Positions 1-7,469 are shown, counted from the stretch's first letter. The stretch: 10,828 nt of DNA from Desulfuromonadaceae bacterium (GCA_016744555.1 JADGED010000073.1:1-10828), one strand, 5' to 3'. The notes: generated by a model not told the origin, from the letters alone. Program-made: numbers and translations.

Positions 1-2264
1 CTTTCACGTGTAGCACTACCCACACCATAAGGGGTATCAGCTGACAGACGACGATCTGCAACCAATCCCTTAGCTTTATCCCGCCAACGAATCAAAGTAC
101 TTAATCGCAATCTGTCACTATAAAAATTACTGTCTAGTGACAGAGTAAAAATTAATGGTCCACTATAATTGTCTGCAGGAAGCTCAGAACGGTCAATATA
201 CTCGCCATTATAGAAAACTTTATGATAAACAAATTCATGTCCATAAGAGACCGAAGAATTATTAACTTCAGAATCATAACTACCATTAAAAGTTTCAGTT
301 TTAGATTTTGTGACATTCAAGGCAAACTGATGGTCACCATAGTTCATAGTTTGCCATGCCTTAGACAATGAAACTGTTATTCCCTGATAATTGCCCTTAC
401 CATTATTGGTTAGATAATAATTATCCCCATCATCAGTCTCACTGATGATTTGCTTTTTGTGCTCACGGTAAACTAGATTAACTCCATAATCAAATCCGAC
501 TACCGAACCAGCTATCCCACCTGCAATCTCATCTGAATATGGTGTATCTACACCGTCAGCACTGTAATAATTATCACCGCCTTCTTCAGGAAGATCAATT
601 ATCGGTGTACCACCAGGGATATCAATCTCTGTTTGGACCTGAATATATGGACGATAGCGATCAAAAGCATAACTACGCAACGCTGCACCATAGTATCGAT
701 TAATACCGGCAATAATCCGTACTAAACCATTTCCAAAAGTATCGTATTCAACTTTCAACCGTGGTGCGACATCAACATTATGAGAAAAATCATCATAATC
801 GACCCGAAGGCCGGGGCTCAATGTTAAACGACTAAAAACAATATCCCCTTGAAGATAGAAACCTAAAGTATCCAAAGAATCTGATTGTGACATTTCTTGA
901 TATTCGTTAACGGTAAGTCTACTAAAGTAATCGCTAGCATTTTCTTCGTACGGTGGCCCTCGAAGTGACAATATTTCGAGAGTTGTTTCTTGATTCCATA
1001 CGTCTGTGTTTTTAGAAATAACCTCAATACCTGTGGCATAACTAATGGACATACCATTCTGTTTAATTTGATTTGATTTAAAGCTTAACTTGCCTCTAAA
1101 CTCTTCATTATCAATATCAGCATCACCCACACCACCAGAATAAATAAGTTCACGAGGAGAGACACTGGAATCTATTCTTTGAAAAGAATAATTACTGTCA
1201 CTGTCACGACTGTACCCACTATTAGTATAAGCAATAGCCCCACTCAAGTTACCGCTTGTAAGTTCATAATCAACCTGAGTACTAAAGCGCCAAGATTCAT
1301 TTTTTATATACCAATCACTATCAGGCCAACTTTTTCTCCAATAATGAGCCTCGTAAGGCGCATAAGTAACATCAAATGTAACACTTAGGTCAGTTATGGG
1401 TTTATACAACGCCCGAACAAAATAATTATAATTGCTGCGTTCTTGGTCATCATCTTCAAAAGAATCATCATTCAACTCTCTTATTAAAGGGATAATCGAA
1501 TGCTGTTGAGAAACAAACAATAGAGCAGATATAGTTTCAGAAACTGGGCCATCAACAGTAAGGCTCGAATTATAAGTCGTAAACTTTGGTTGTTCGTCTG
1601 ACTCTTCAGAATCGGAATCTAACTCTTTGTCCATAGCAAAGAAAGTATCTCTAGTGTAGCGACCCTGAACTTGATAATGCCACCTATCACTGCGAGGAGC
1701 TCTCAAATTTGCATCAACAACGCCTCCAATAAATGCACCATATTCAGCAGGTATATTACTATCAAGAACGGTAATTGACTCGATTAGATCGGTACTATAA
1801 AAAACCGTCTGGTCTCCCCCGCCAACCATCAAATCATTACGTGAAGCACTATCATCAAATCCAGATGGATTTAAGGTATTACTAATACTCATACCATCAA
1901 TCATAAAATTATTTTCGTATGGTTTTGCACCGGCTATCGATATTCGTGGTGGTGCTATTTCACCCAAAGTGAGTTCTGAATCGACGCTATAATCATACTG
2001 AATATTAGACATAACCTTTAAAGCTTCAGTTATTGACCCAGTACGAGATGGCAACATTTCTAGCTGTTCAGCACTAATGGAGGTTTTACCAAGATCTTGT
2101 TTTTGCTCTGCAGTTACTACAACTTCATCAAGCAAAGGGATAAACTCATCAACAGCGGCAGCGAGTACAATTGGGCAGCAACAAAGCAGCACAATACAAA
2201 CTAAAAAAGCTTGTATCGTCACATTAATACGCAAAGTATCGACTACTATTGTTTTGATAAGCAT
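1..2264 (-). CDS. TonB-dependent outer-membrane receptor, C-terminus cut by window edge
   Basis: An uninterrupted minus-strand reading frame of 754 codons runs from an ATG at 2264 off the left edge; I checked it block by block and found no stop. The N-terminus has a hydrophobic stretch (about residues 18-37) ending in LAAA, consistent with a signal peptide. It is followed by a TonB-box-like DEVVVTA (about 46-52). A plug domain spans about 60-190, with LPSRTGSITEALKVM, RISIAGAKPYENNFMIDG and IPAEYGAFIGGVVDANLRAP. The rest is rich in alternating aromatic and polar segments typical of a 22-strand barrel (for example LSPGLRVDYDDF and GGIAGSVVGFDYGVNLVYRE). The family imports large ligands (siderophores, cobalamin, glycans, metal complexes) across the outer membrane using TonB energy. 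The substrate cannot be told here. The start is uncertain: the ATG at 2264 has no good ribosome binding site, and a TTG 13 codons downstream (MRINVTIQAFLV) would give a more standard signal peptide. Confidence 0.9.
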   Translation of the reverse strand, partial: MLIKTIVVDTLRINVTIQAFLVCIVLLCCCPIVLAAAVDEFIPLLDEVVVTAEQKQDLGKTSISAEQLEMLPSRTGSITEALKVMSNIQYDYSVDSELTLGEIAPPRISIAGAKPYENNFMIDGMSISNTLNPSGFDDSASRNDLMVGGGDQTVFYSTDLIESITVLDSNIPAEYGAFIGGVVDANLRAPRSDRWHYQVQGRYTRDTFFAMDKELDSDSEESDEQPKFTTYNSSLTVDGPVSETISALLFVSQQHSIIPLIRELNDDSFEDDDQERSNYNYFVRALYKPITDLSVTFDVTYAPYEAHYWRKSWPDSDWYIKNESWRFSTQVDYELTSGNLSGAIAYTNSGYSRDSDSNYSFQRIDSSVSPRELIYSGGVGDADIDNEEFRGKLSFKSNQIKQNGMSISYATGIEVISKNTDVWNQETTLEILSLRGPPYEENASDYFSRLTVNEYQEMSQSDSLDTLGFYLQGDIVFSRLTLSPGLRVDYDDFSHNVDVAPRLKVEYDTFGNGLVRIIAGINRYYGAALRSYAFDRYRPYIQVQTEIDIPGGTPIIDLPEEGGDNYYSADGVDTPYSDEIAGGIAGSVVGFDYGVNLVYREHKKQIISETDDGDNYYLTNNGKGNYQGITVSLSKAWQTMNYGDHQFALNVTKSKTETFNGSYDSEVNNSSVSYGHEFVYHKVFYNGEYIDRSELPADNYSGPLIFTLSLDSNFYSDRLRLSTLIRWRDKAKGLVADRRLSADTPYGVGSATRE

Positions 2265-2325
2265 AAGAAGAATATTCCATAGCACACTGTATCGGATGCA
2301 AATAAGCTAATACATCAAATCGCAT
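2224..2325 (-). CDS. Possible short leader ORF (33 aa) overlapping the receptor start
   Basis: An ATG at 2325 lies 11 nt downstream of a GAGGGGG purine run (2337-2343), a better Shine-Dalgarno than any at the receptor's own start. It opens a 33-codon frame beginning MRFDVLAYLHPIQC and ending at a TAA at 2224-2226, about 40 nt inside the annotated receptor gene in another frame. The peptide resembles no family I know and is not a signal peptide. It could be a leader whose translation couples to or regulates the receptor, or a chance frame. The 11-nt spacing is longer than ideal. Confidence 0.25.
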   Translation of the reverse strand: MRFDVLAYLHPIQCAMEYSSYAYQNNSSRYFAY

Positions 2326-2359
2326 GATAAAAAATTCCCCCTCATTTTCACCAAACTTG

Positions 2360-2388
2360 GTTTTACTTTAAATTGAATTTAAAAACAA
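2360..2388 (-). promoter_or_regulatory. Candidate promoter of the TonB-dependent receptor gene
   Basis: On the minus strand TTGTTT (2383-2388) and TAAAAC (2360-2365) are separated by exactly 17 nt and lie about 100 nt before the receptor start. Each hexamer matches the sigma-70 consensus at 4 of 6 positions. The spacer is almost wholly a palindrome, so a bound repressor would block RNA polymerase. The region is AT-rich, so chance matches are possible. Confidence 0.4.
2367..2383. promoter_or_regulatory. 17-bp AT-rich palindrome, operator-like
   Basis: TTTAAATTGAATTTAAA is a perfect inverted repeat: two 8-nt arms around one central base. It fills the spacer of the candidate receptor promoter. 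With a one-base centre it cannot form an RNA hairpin, so a dimeric DNA-binding protein is the natural reading. It does not match the Fur consensus. A second, imperfect dyad (ACCAA-AC-TTGGT, 2350-2361) overlaps the -10 and probable start of transcription. Confidence 0.4.
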
Positions 2389-2426
2389 GAATAGATACAA
2401 CACTGGAAGCTTAACTTTTGAAGAAA

Positions 2427-2511
<85 letters not shown>

Positions 2512-2538
2512 ATTTGAAACAATAACAACGCCAAACTT

Positions 2539-2567
2539 AAAAAACGTCCCTTAATGGTAAATTAAGG
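2539..2567 (-). terminator. Weak hairpin followed by T6 between tRNA-His and tRNA-Leu
   Basis: On the minus strand CCTTAAT (2561-2567) pairs perfectly with ATTAAGG (2549-2555) across a 5-nt loop, and a run of six T (2539-2544) follows 4 nt later. It could be a partial terminator or an RNase processing element within the tRNA transcript. The stem is AT-rich and the gap before the T run weakens the terminator reading. Confidence 0.3.
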
Positions 2568-2592
2568 ATAAAAGCTAAACATTGATTTTTAA

Positions 2593-2669
2593 TGGGGTGA
2601 GTGAAGGGGCTTGAACCCTCGACAACCGGAGCCACAATCCAGTGCTCTACCAACTGAGCTACACCCACC
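2593..2669 (-). tRNA. tRNA-His (anticodon GUG)
   Basis: On the minus strand the acceptor GTGGGTG pairs with CACTCAC (one G-U). The discriminator is C and CCA is encoded (2593-2595). The anticodon stem CTGGA/TCCGG encloses loop TTGTGGC, anticodon GUG. The base before position 1 is G (2669) and faces C73, the G-1:C73 pair that marks histidine tRNAs. It reads CAU and CAC codons. It is the middle tRNA of the cluster. Confidence 0.97.
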
Positions 2670-2721
2670 AGAAAAACTTGGTCGAAACTACAGAAACTTT
2701 AACCTTATGTCAAACTAAAAA

Positions 2722-2798
<77 letters not shown>

Positions 2799-2831
2799 TA
2801 ATTTCTTTGTTACCGTTTAAAACAGGGTGCG

Positions 2832-2860
2832 GTTCTAGCACGCACAACAACGATTTGCAA
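2832..2860 (-). promoter_or_regulatory. Promoter of the Arg-His-Leu tRNA operon
   Basis: On the minus strand TTGCAA (2855-2860) and TAGAAC (2832-2837) are exactly 17 nt apart, with a TGC extended -10 element just before the latter. The bases after the -10 are CGCACCC, the GC-rich discriminator known from stringently controlled stable-RNA promoters. It lies directly upstream of tRNA-Arg, which fits growth-rate control of the cluster. Confidence 0.65.
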
Positions 2861-2887
2861 ACAAAAATTCAGTAATAAAAAGATTAA

Positions 2888-3499
2888 TTATTGGGCATCA
2901 GGCAATTGAGGGTCACTTGCAAAAGGGTCATCGCCTACTTTTGTCATTTCACTAACAAAATTAATCGTCCGCTGCAACAAATCAAACTCTAGTCCAAATC
3001 CAGGATCTTCATCAAAGAAATCGGTTCTCTGCTTGGGCAATTGGTCATTTAGGTTAAAATCTGAATCGTCTAAAAATGGATCTAGTGTTTGTGCTGGTGG
3101 CTCGTCAACTTTCGTTTCAGCCACATGGCAACGTTCAATCAAATCGAAAGCATAGAGTAGTTCAGCAATCAACGATTTTGGTTCGGGAAGATCTTCTCGA
3201 TAAAAAATCACTAGTTGATTCAACCAATCAACAGCTAACCTTATCATCTCCAATTCCAAATGGTTTGGCACTGTACCAACATCTATATGGCGCAATAGTA
3301 CTAGTTGTAACCGCTCTGCTATAGATTTAAATAATAAGGTATCACTATCTGTAGCTAGAACCTTTATACTATTTATCACCTGAATCGATTCATTCAACGA
3401 TTCTGCGGATAAACTTTGTGCACATAACAAGTTACGAATAGATTCTATTTGTAGCTTAGCTGTGGAAAGAAAAGTGCTTTTCCCTACCCCTTCGACCAT
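2888..3499 (-). CDS. HPt-like helical protein lacking the phospho-histidine, acidic C-terminal tail
   Basis: This gene encodes 203 residues from an ATG at 3499 with GGAG (3509-3512) 9 nt upstream. A TTG 11 codons earlier has no ribosome binding site. The first 125 residues look all-helical. Residues 41-64, VINSIKVLATDSDTLLFKSI and on to AERL, line up by eye with the histidine phosphotransfer core HxLKGxAxxxGxxxLxxxAxxLE. The helix-turn-helix spacing, the lysine (K46) and A49 are kept, but Asn43 sits where the phosphorylated His should be and the glycines are lost. Residues 131-203 form a low-complexity Asp/Pro-rich tail with DPFLDDSDFNL and DPFASDPQLPD. I recognise no named family. If the HPt reading holds, it may bind a kinase or receiver without carrying phosphate. 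It follows the kinase and propeller genes after a 113-nt gap and may share their transcript. No terminator was seen in that gap. Confidence 0.75.
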   Translation of the reverse strand: MVEGVGKSTFLSTAKLQIESIRNLLCAQSLSAESLNESIQVINSIKVLATDSDTLLFKSIAERLQLVLLRHIDVGTVPNHLELEMIRLAVDWLNQLVIFYREDLPEPKSLIAELLYAFDLIERCHVAETKVDEPPAQTLDPFLDDSDFNLNDQLPKQRTDFFDEDPGFGLEFDLLQRTINFVSEMTKVGDDPFASDPQLPDAQ

Positions 3500-3612
3500 A
3501 CGATAAATCTCCGTAGCTATGTGTAACTTCAAACTGAAAAAACTTTAGCAATGGTAACGTAAAATTAATTTAATGGCTAAACAAAATTTAGTTGATACAC
3601 AATCATCTACTA

Positions 3613-5736
3613 TCAGTTTTTTTTATATACTAAAGCGCCATCAAATACCACTGCGCCATCATTATTACTAACCCATAAGTTATATCGCCCTGGCAGTGGC
3701 GGCGAGGCAAACTTAACAGTTAATGTTTGTTTAGTTTTACGTCTCCCAGAAAAGTTATTTTTTTCTGCAATAAGGGGAGCTGGAATAGCAGTAACTCCCC
3801 TATGACGATTAGCTAAATAAATAAGCTTATTATTTACTGTAATACCTTTAGACAAGCTATGTAAGCTAGTGGTATTTAACAATATTGGGTTATAAGGGTC
3901 AGCGACCGACACTACAGCAACGCCACTATTGCTTGAGACAATAACGTTGTCACCTTCTAGTTCAAGGCTTACACACATACCGGGAATATCTGCAATAGCA
4001 AGCAACGTAGGTTTGGCTGGGTCACGCACATCAATAACATGTAAATCGGAGCGCCAATTTAAAGCATAAGCAATTCCGTTACGAACTTTTACAGCGACAT
4101 AACGACCAAACTCGCTAATAGGATACGGTGGTGAAAAACTACTTAATCTTCGTAATGTTGCTTGGGGAGTAACCTCATAAATTAGCAGCCTACCTTTTTT
4201 ACTAACAATGTAGATATTATTTCCATCTGTAGATAAATCTAACGTTGCCACCCCCGGAACCATATCAACAACGATTGGTGTGCTTATTTCACTAATATCT
4301 ACAAGTCTTAACCCAGGCTTCGACTTAGAAACAACCATATAACTATCAATAAACCCACGGCATCCACCCGCTAAGTAAGACGGGAAATCAACCCTAATAG
4401 GCCTTTTTGGAACAGAGACATCAAACACCTCTAAACTCTTTTTCGAGTCAGAAACAAAAATATAATTTCGATGAGAATTTAAAAATTCACTTCGAGAAGT
4501 TGTTAAAATTTCAGGTTTCGCTTTTTTATCCGTCAGGTCATGGACAAGAACTCCACCAAGTGTATCTGCGACATAAAGTCTATTATTCTTGATTAACACA
4601 TCTCTTGAATTACTGATATTTTTGAATGTTGTTACTTTTTGGCGGCCCAAAAGAGGCTGCTTCAAAACGGTTACCAAGCCTTTATTAGCCCCACTGAGAA
4701 ATAAATGATTCTTACCTACAGCAATAGCCCTAGGAACAATTTCGAAGCTGATGAGTTCAGATAGCTGCCCAGTTTCTGGATAAACAATTTTAAAACCAAC
4801 AAAACTGTCAGTAATGTAAATATCATTTCCTCCAGAGTAAATTTTTCTAATAGCGCCAAAGTTGGTCCATTCACGCAACAATTCAAGCTTGCCAAAATCT
4901 ACACCATAACAAAACAACTCTTTTTTTGTTGCTAAATACAGTTGTCCCTGATGTAGCAACAGATCTACTATGGTTGATGATTTTTCAATGGTTGTTTTAA
5001 TAACAGGAATTTCAGGATTATTCAGATTATATGTTTCGACCCTTTTGCCCACAGCTAAAAATAGGGTATTGCCTATAACTATTGAGTTTGTAACAGGCAA
5101 ATCATGTTTAACCTCTTTTACTAATTTTATTTTATCCAAATTACTTACGTCATAAACCAATAAACCAGAAGCCCCTGCAGCAACATACAAATAACCAGAA
5201 AAAAAGCTACTGGCATGGGCTCTATCAGCAAAATTCATATCTGCAACATGATCCAATTTCCCACCTTCATGAATCTTCGCTATGGTAACCCCGAGTTCTC
5301 CTTGGCTAAGTGCTAAATAATCACCATAATGATGGATATCGTTAATAGTTCTACCGTCAACAACTTTATCAATAATTTTGGGGTGCAACGGATCTTTGAC
5401 ACTTAAAGATTGCAACCCGCCATTATAGCTAGACAGGTATAAGTAATCGCCCACCAGCAAACTTTCATTAAAAACACCATCAATAGGAAAGTTTCCAACT
5501 ACGGCGTCACTATGACTAGCATCCAACACCATGCTAACAGTTGTATTTTTATCAAGTCCATTACCATGTAACTCAAATACAGCTTCATCGCCTAAAGACA
5601 GTAATTGCTGTGGTGGATTTTCTATTTGAAGCTTAACTCCATTATGGATATAAAAAGGGGACCTATCGCCTAGCCAAAAAAAAGTTAGTAAGCCGCAGGT
5701 AGTTAATAGTAAAGCTGTGATAATCACGTGCTTCAT
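3613..5736 (-). CDS. Exported LVIVD-repeat beta-propeller protein with a split IPT/TIG-like Ig domain
   Basis: The gene encodes 707 residues. Residues 4-22 are a hydrophobic signal peptide or anchor (IITALLLTTCGLLTFF), so the protein should be periplasmic. About 14 repeats of roughly 41 residues follow. The clearest LVIVD-type cores are LLVYDVSNLDKIKLV (192), LEVFDVSVPKRPIRV (435), LRLVDISEISTPIVV (476), LHVIDVRDPAKPTLL (565) and VAVVSVADPYNPILL (606). Fourteen units would make two seven-bladed propellers. Residues 50-71 (EAVFELHGNGLDKNTTVSMV) resemble the first half of an IPT/TIG Ig domain. Residues 670-704 (LTVKFASPPLPGRYNLWV, then NNDGAVVFDGALVY) resemble its second half, as if the propellers were inserted in it. 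The start overlaps the kinase stop as ATGA and has a perfect GGAGGT, so it is translationally coupled to the kinase. LVIVD propellers are usually binding scaffolds; no catalytic residues are evident. Confidence 0.88.
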   Translation of the reverse strand: MKHVIITALLLTTCGLLTFFWLGDRSPFYIHNGVKLQIENPPQQLLSLGDEAVFELHGNGLDKNTTVSMVLDASHSDAVVGNFPIDGVFNESLLVGDYLYLSSYNGGLQSLSVKDPLHPKIIDKVVDGRTINDIHHYGDYLALSQGELGVTIAKIHEGGKLDHVADMNFADRAHASSFFSGYLYVAAGASGLLVYDVSNLDKIKLVKEVKHDLPVTNSIVIGNTLFLAVGKRVETYNLNNPEIPVIKTTIEKSSTIVDLLLHQGQLYLATKKELFCYGVDFGKLELLREWTNFGAIRKIYSGGNDIYITDSFVGFKIVYPETGQLSELISFEIVPRAIAVGKNHLFLSGANKGLVTVLKQPLLGRQKVTTFKNISNSRDVLIKNNRLYVADTLGGVLVHDLTDKKAKPEILTTSRSEFLNSHRNYIFVSDSKKSLEVFDVSVPKRPIRVDFPSYLAGGCRGFIDSYMVVSKSKPGLRLVDISEISTPIVVDMVPGVATLDLSTDGNNIYIVSKKGRLLIYEVTPQATLRRLSSFSPPYPISEFGRYVAVKVRNGIAYALNWRSDLHVIDVRDPAKPTLLAIADIPGMCVSLELEGDNVIVSSNSGVAVVSVADPYNPILLNTTSLHSLSKGITVNNKLIYLANRHRGVTAIPAPLIAEKNNFSGRRKTKQTLTVKFASPPLPGRYNLWVSNNDGAVVFDGALVYKKN

Positions 5737-7322
5737 TTATTACCTCCGTCCGCTACAACCTTCTTAGCAACCAGCGGTAAGGCAACAACCACTTGAAACT
5801 TACTCCCCTGCCCCGGTTCAGAAAACAAATTTAGCTCTCCATCCATTAGATCGATAAATTGCTTGACTATGGCTAAGCCAAGTCCAGATCCTCTTGCTAC
5901 TGCTTCGGCGCCTTCGGCTTGGTAAAAAATATCAAAAATTTGCTGTTTATCAGCTGTAGTTATACCGGCACCGGTATCCTCTACCTCCAACACAAAAGTA
6001 CCAAGACCATCCACTTGTTCAATACAATTCAAGTTCACCACTACAGAGCCAGTGGCTGTAAATTTAATTGCATTTCCAATTAAATTCATCAGAACCTGAC
6101 GTAACCTAGTCACATCACCTTTTACCGTACACGTTTGACCTGCAAATTGATCAAAATACAAATTAAGTTGCTTTTGCTGAGCTGGCACAGATAACAACTG
6201 CACAACTTCAACTACCAACGCATAAAAATCAAACTCAACAATCTCTAGCTCAAGTTTACCAGCCTCAATTTTAGAAAAATCTAGAACATCACCAATAAGT
6301 TGTAATAATTGCTGTCCAGAATTCTGTACCGTATCAACTAAGTCAAGTTGTTGCTCATTCAATGGTGTACGGGTAAGTAATTCATTCATCCCTAATACAC
6401 CAATTAACGGAGTGCGCAATTCATGAGTAATACGAGAAAGAAAGTGAGACTTTGCTTGGTTTGCATCGTCTGCCTGCTGCCGTGCTAACTTCAAGCCTTT
6501 TATCGCCGACCGTAATTCTGCCGTTCTATCTGCAACCATTTGCTCCAAATGGGCTTGATGTTCCGCTATACTTGCCTGATGTCGCTCTATTTGTTCAAGC
6601 ATTTGGTTAAAGCCATCGACGAGGATACCAACCTCATCATTACTATTTTTTTCTGCGCGGAAAGAGTAATCATTTCCAGATGATATTTTTTTCATCAATG
6701 CAGTTAGGCTTAAAAGTGGGCGTGATATTGGTTTTTGTAGCCAACCAGCAAGCAACCATGCGAGATAAGTCATAATCAGCAATGATAAAATCATAGCTAA
6801 TGCAACATTACCCAACCGGCCATAGAGTTTTTCAATATCACTCAATAGATACAGTGTACCTATGTGCTCACCTTGATAAAGTAACGGTTTAAATATACTT
6901 AGGTGGTGCACACTAAAAAATTGTTTTTCTTTACCAGTAGCAAGCCATAAAGTTGGATTTGTGGGTGGGAAATCGGTTTTCAATGCCTGCAGCACGAATT
7001 TGGAGGCGTGTTGGTCTAAATGTTGTGCTATTGCAATATTGTCGCTATCAAAAAAATATGCTGCATGAATATTATCTTGATAAATCAAAGACCCTAACAA
7101 AGAGTCTATCTCAGCTTTTTTACCGAGCACCAAAGGTTTACGACTATTGGCAGATATTGTATTAGCTAAAAGTTGAAGTTCATGGGTTAATGTTGTCCGA
7201 GCAGTATATATTTCTGCAACAAAGACAATACTACTAACAATTGTCAGCAGAATCCCACTGGTAAACATTACCACCAGAGTTAATTTTGTTTTTATGGATA
7301 AATTTTTCAAAAATTGCCGCAC
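5733..7322 (-). CDS. Membrane sensor histidine kinase (CHASE8-like, HAMP, HisKA, HATPase), no receiver
   Basis: The protein has 529 residues from a GTG at 7322, chosen because AGGTG lies 5 nt upstream; the adjacent TTG at 7325 would leave only 2 nt. Order of parts: transmembrane segment 1 (about 13-36); a periplasmic region of about 130 residues resembling CHASE8 (ANTISANSRKPLVLGKKAEI and NIHAAYFFDSDN); transmembrane segment 2 (about 173-193); HAMP (about 194-248); coiled coil; HisKA with phospho-acceptor His300 in HELRTP; HATPase_c with N box NLIGNAIKF (413-421), G1 DTGAGI (449-454) and G2 GSGLGL (478-483). All catalytic boxes are intact, so it should autophosphorylate. It ends soon after the ATPase domain, without the receiver or HPt modules often fused to this class. 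No response regulator gene is in the window. Its stop overlaps the propeller start, and it is divergent from the DUF6178-like gene. Confidence 0.95.
   Translation of the reverse strand: MRQFLKNLSIKTKLTLVVMFTSGILLTIVSSIVFVAEIYTARTTLTHELQLLANTISANSRKPLVLGKKAEIDSLLGSLIYQDNIHAAYFFDSDNIAIAQHLDQHASKFVLQALKTDFPPTNPTLWLATGKEKQFFSVHHLSIFKPLLYQGEHIGTLYLLSDIEKLYGRLGNVALAMILSLLIMTYLAWLLAGWLQKPISRPLLSLTALMKKISSGNDYSFRAEKNSNDEVGILVDGFNQMLEQIERHQASIAEHQAHLEQMVADRTAELRSAIKGLKLARQQADDANQAKSHFLSRITHELRTPLIGVLGMNELLTRTPLNEQQLDLVDTVQNSGQQLLQLIGDVLDFSKIEAGKLELEIVEFDFYALVVEVVQLLSVPAQQKQLNLYFDQFAGQTCTVKGDVTRLRQVLMNLIGNAIKFTATGSVVVNLNCIEQVDGLGTFVLEVEDTGAGITTADKQQIFDIFYQAEGAEAVARGSGLGLAIVKQFIDLMDGELNLFSEPGQGSKFQVVVALPLVAKKVVADGGNK
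5742..5747 (-). promoter_or_regulatory. Ribosome binding site of the propeller gene, inside the kinase 3' end
   Basis: GGAGGT lies 5 nt upstream of the ATG at 5736 and within the last codons of the kinase gene (Gly-Gly-Asn-Lys-stop). With the 4-bp ATGA overlap it fixes the start of the propeller gene and indicates coupled translation. Confidence 0.9.
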
Positions 7323-7396
7323 CAAAGCACCTATTTGTATTTGATATTTTTAAAGTTTAGAAATATCACACAATAACATGAACTGCCATCTCCCGA

Positions 7397-7425
7397 TTGC
7401 ACATTTTTGCTGTCTGCTTTACAGT
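7397..7425 (+). promoter_or_regulatory. Candidate promoter of the DUF6178-like gene
   Basis: TTGCAC (7397-7402) and TACAGT (7420-7425) are 17 nt apart, giving a leader of roughly 38 nt before the ATG at 7470. It lies in the 147-nt divergent region shared with the kinase gene. The matches are moderate. No convincing opposite-strand promoter stood out; AT-rich candidates lie near 7340-7375. Confidence 0.4.
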
Positions 7426-7469
7426 AGCCCTTTTTCAAACCAATCTTTTTCAATTTGGAGCAATATTGC

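Noticed and set aside
863..1388. Short frames on both strands (863-1057 minus, 1179-1388 plus)
   Set aside because: They lie inside the receptor gene in other frames, lack ribosome binding sites and encode nothing recognisable.
2350..2388. Fur box upstream of the receptor
   Set aside because: The palindrome lacks the GATAAT-type hexamers of Fur sites, so iron control cannot be claimed.
3500..3532. TTG start at 3532 for the HPt-like gene
   Set aside because: No ribosome binding site precedes it, while the ATG at 3499 has GGAG at good spacing.
3560..3600. CTAAA...TTTAG inverted repeat after the propeller stop as a terminator
   Set aside because: Only a 5-bp AT-rich stem with no T tract, so it gives no support for transcription ending between propeller and HPt-like gene.
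5676..5736. Lipoprotein signal (LTTC) at the propeller N-terminus
   Set aside because: Thr at -1 of Cys14 does not fit the lipobox, which needs Gly, Ala or Ser; an ordinary signal peptide or anchor fits better.
7455..7469. TTG start at 7455 for the DUF6178-like gene
   Set aside because: The TTG overlaps the GGAG that serves the ATG at 7470.
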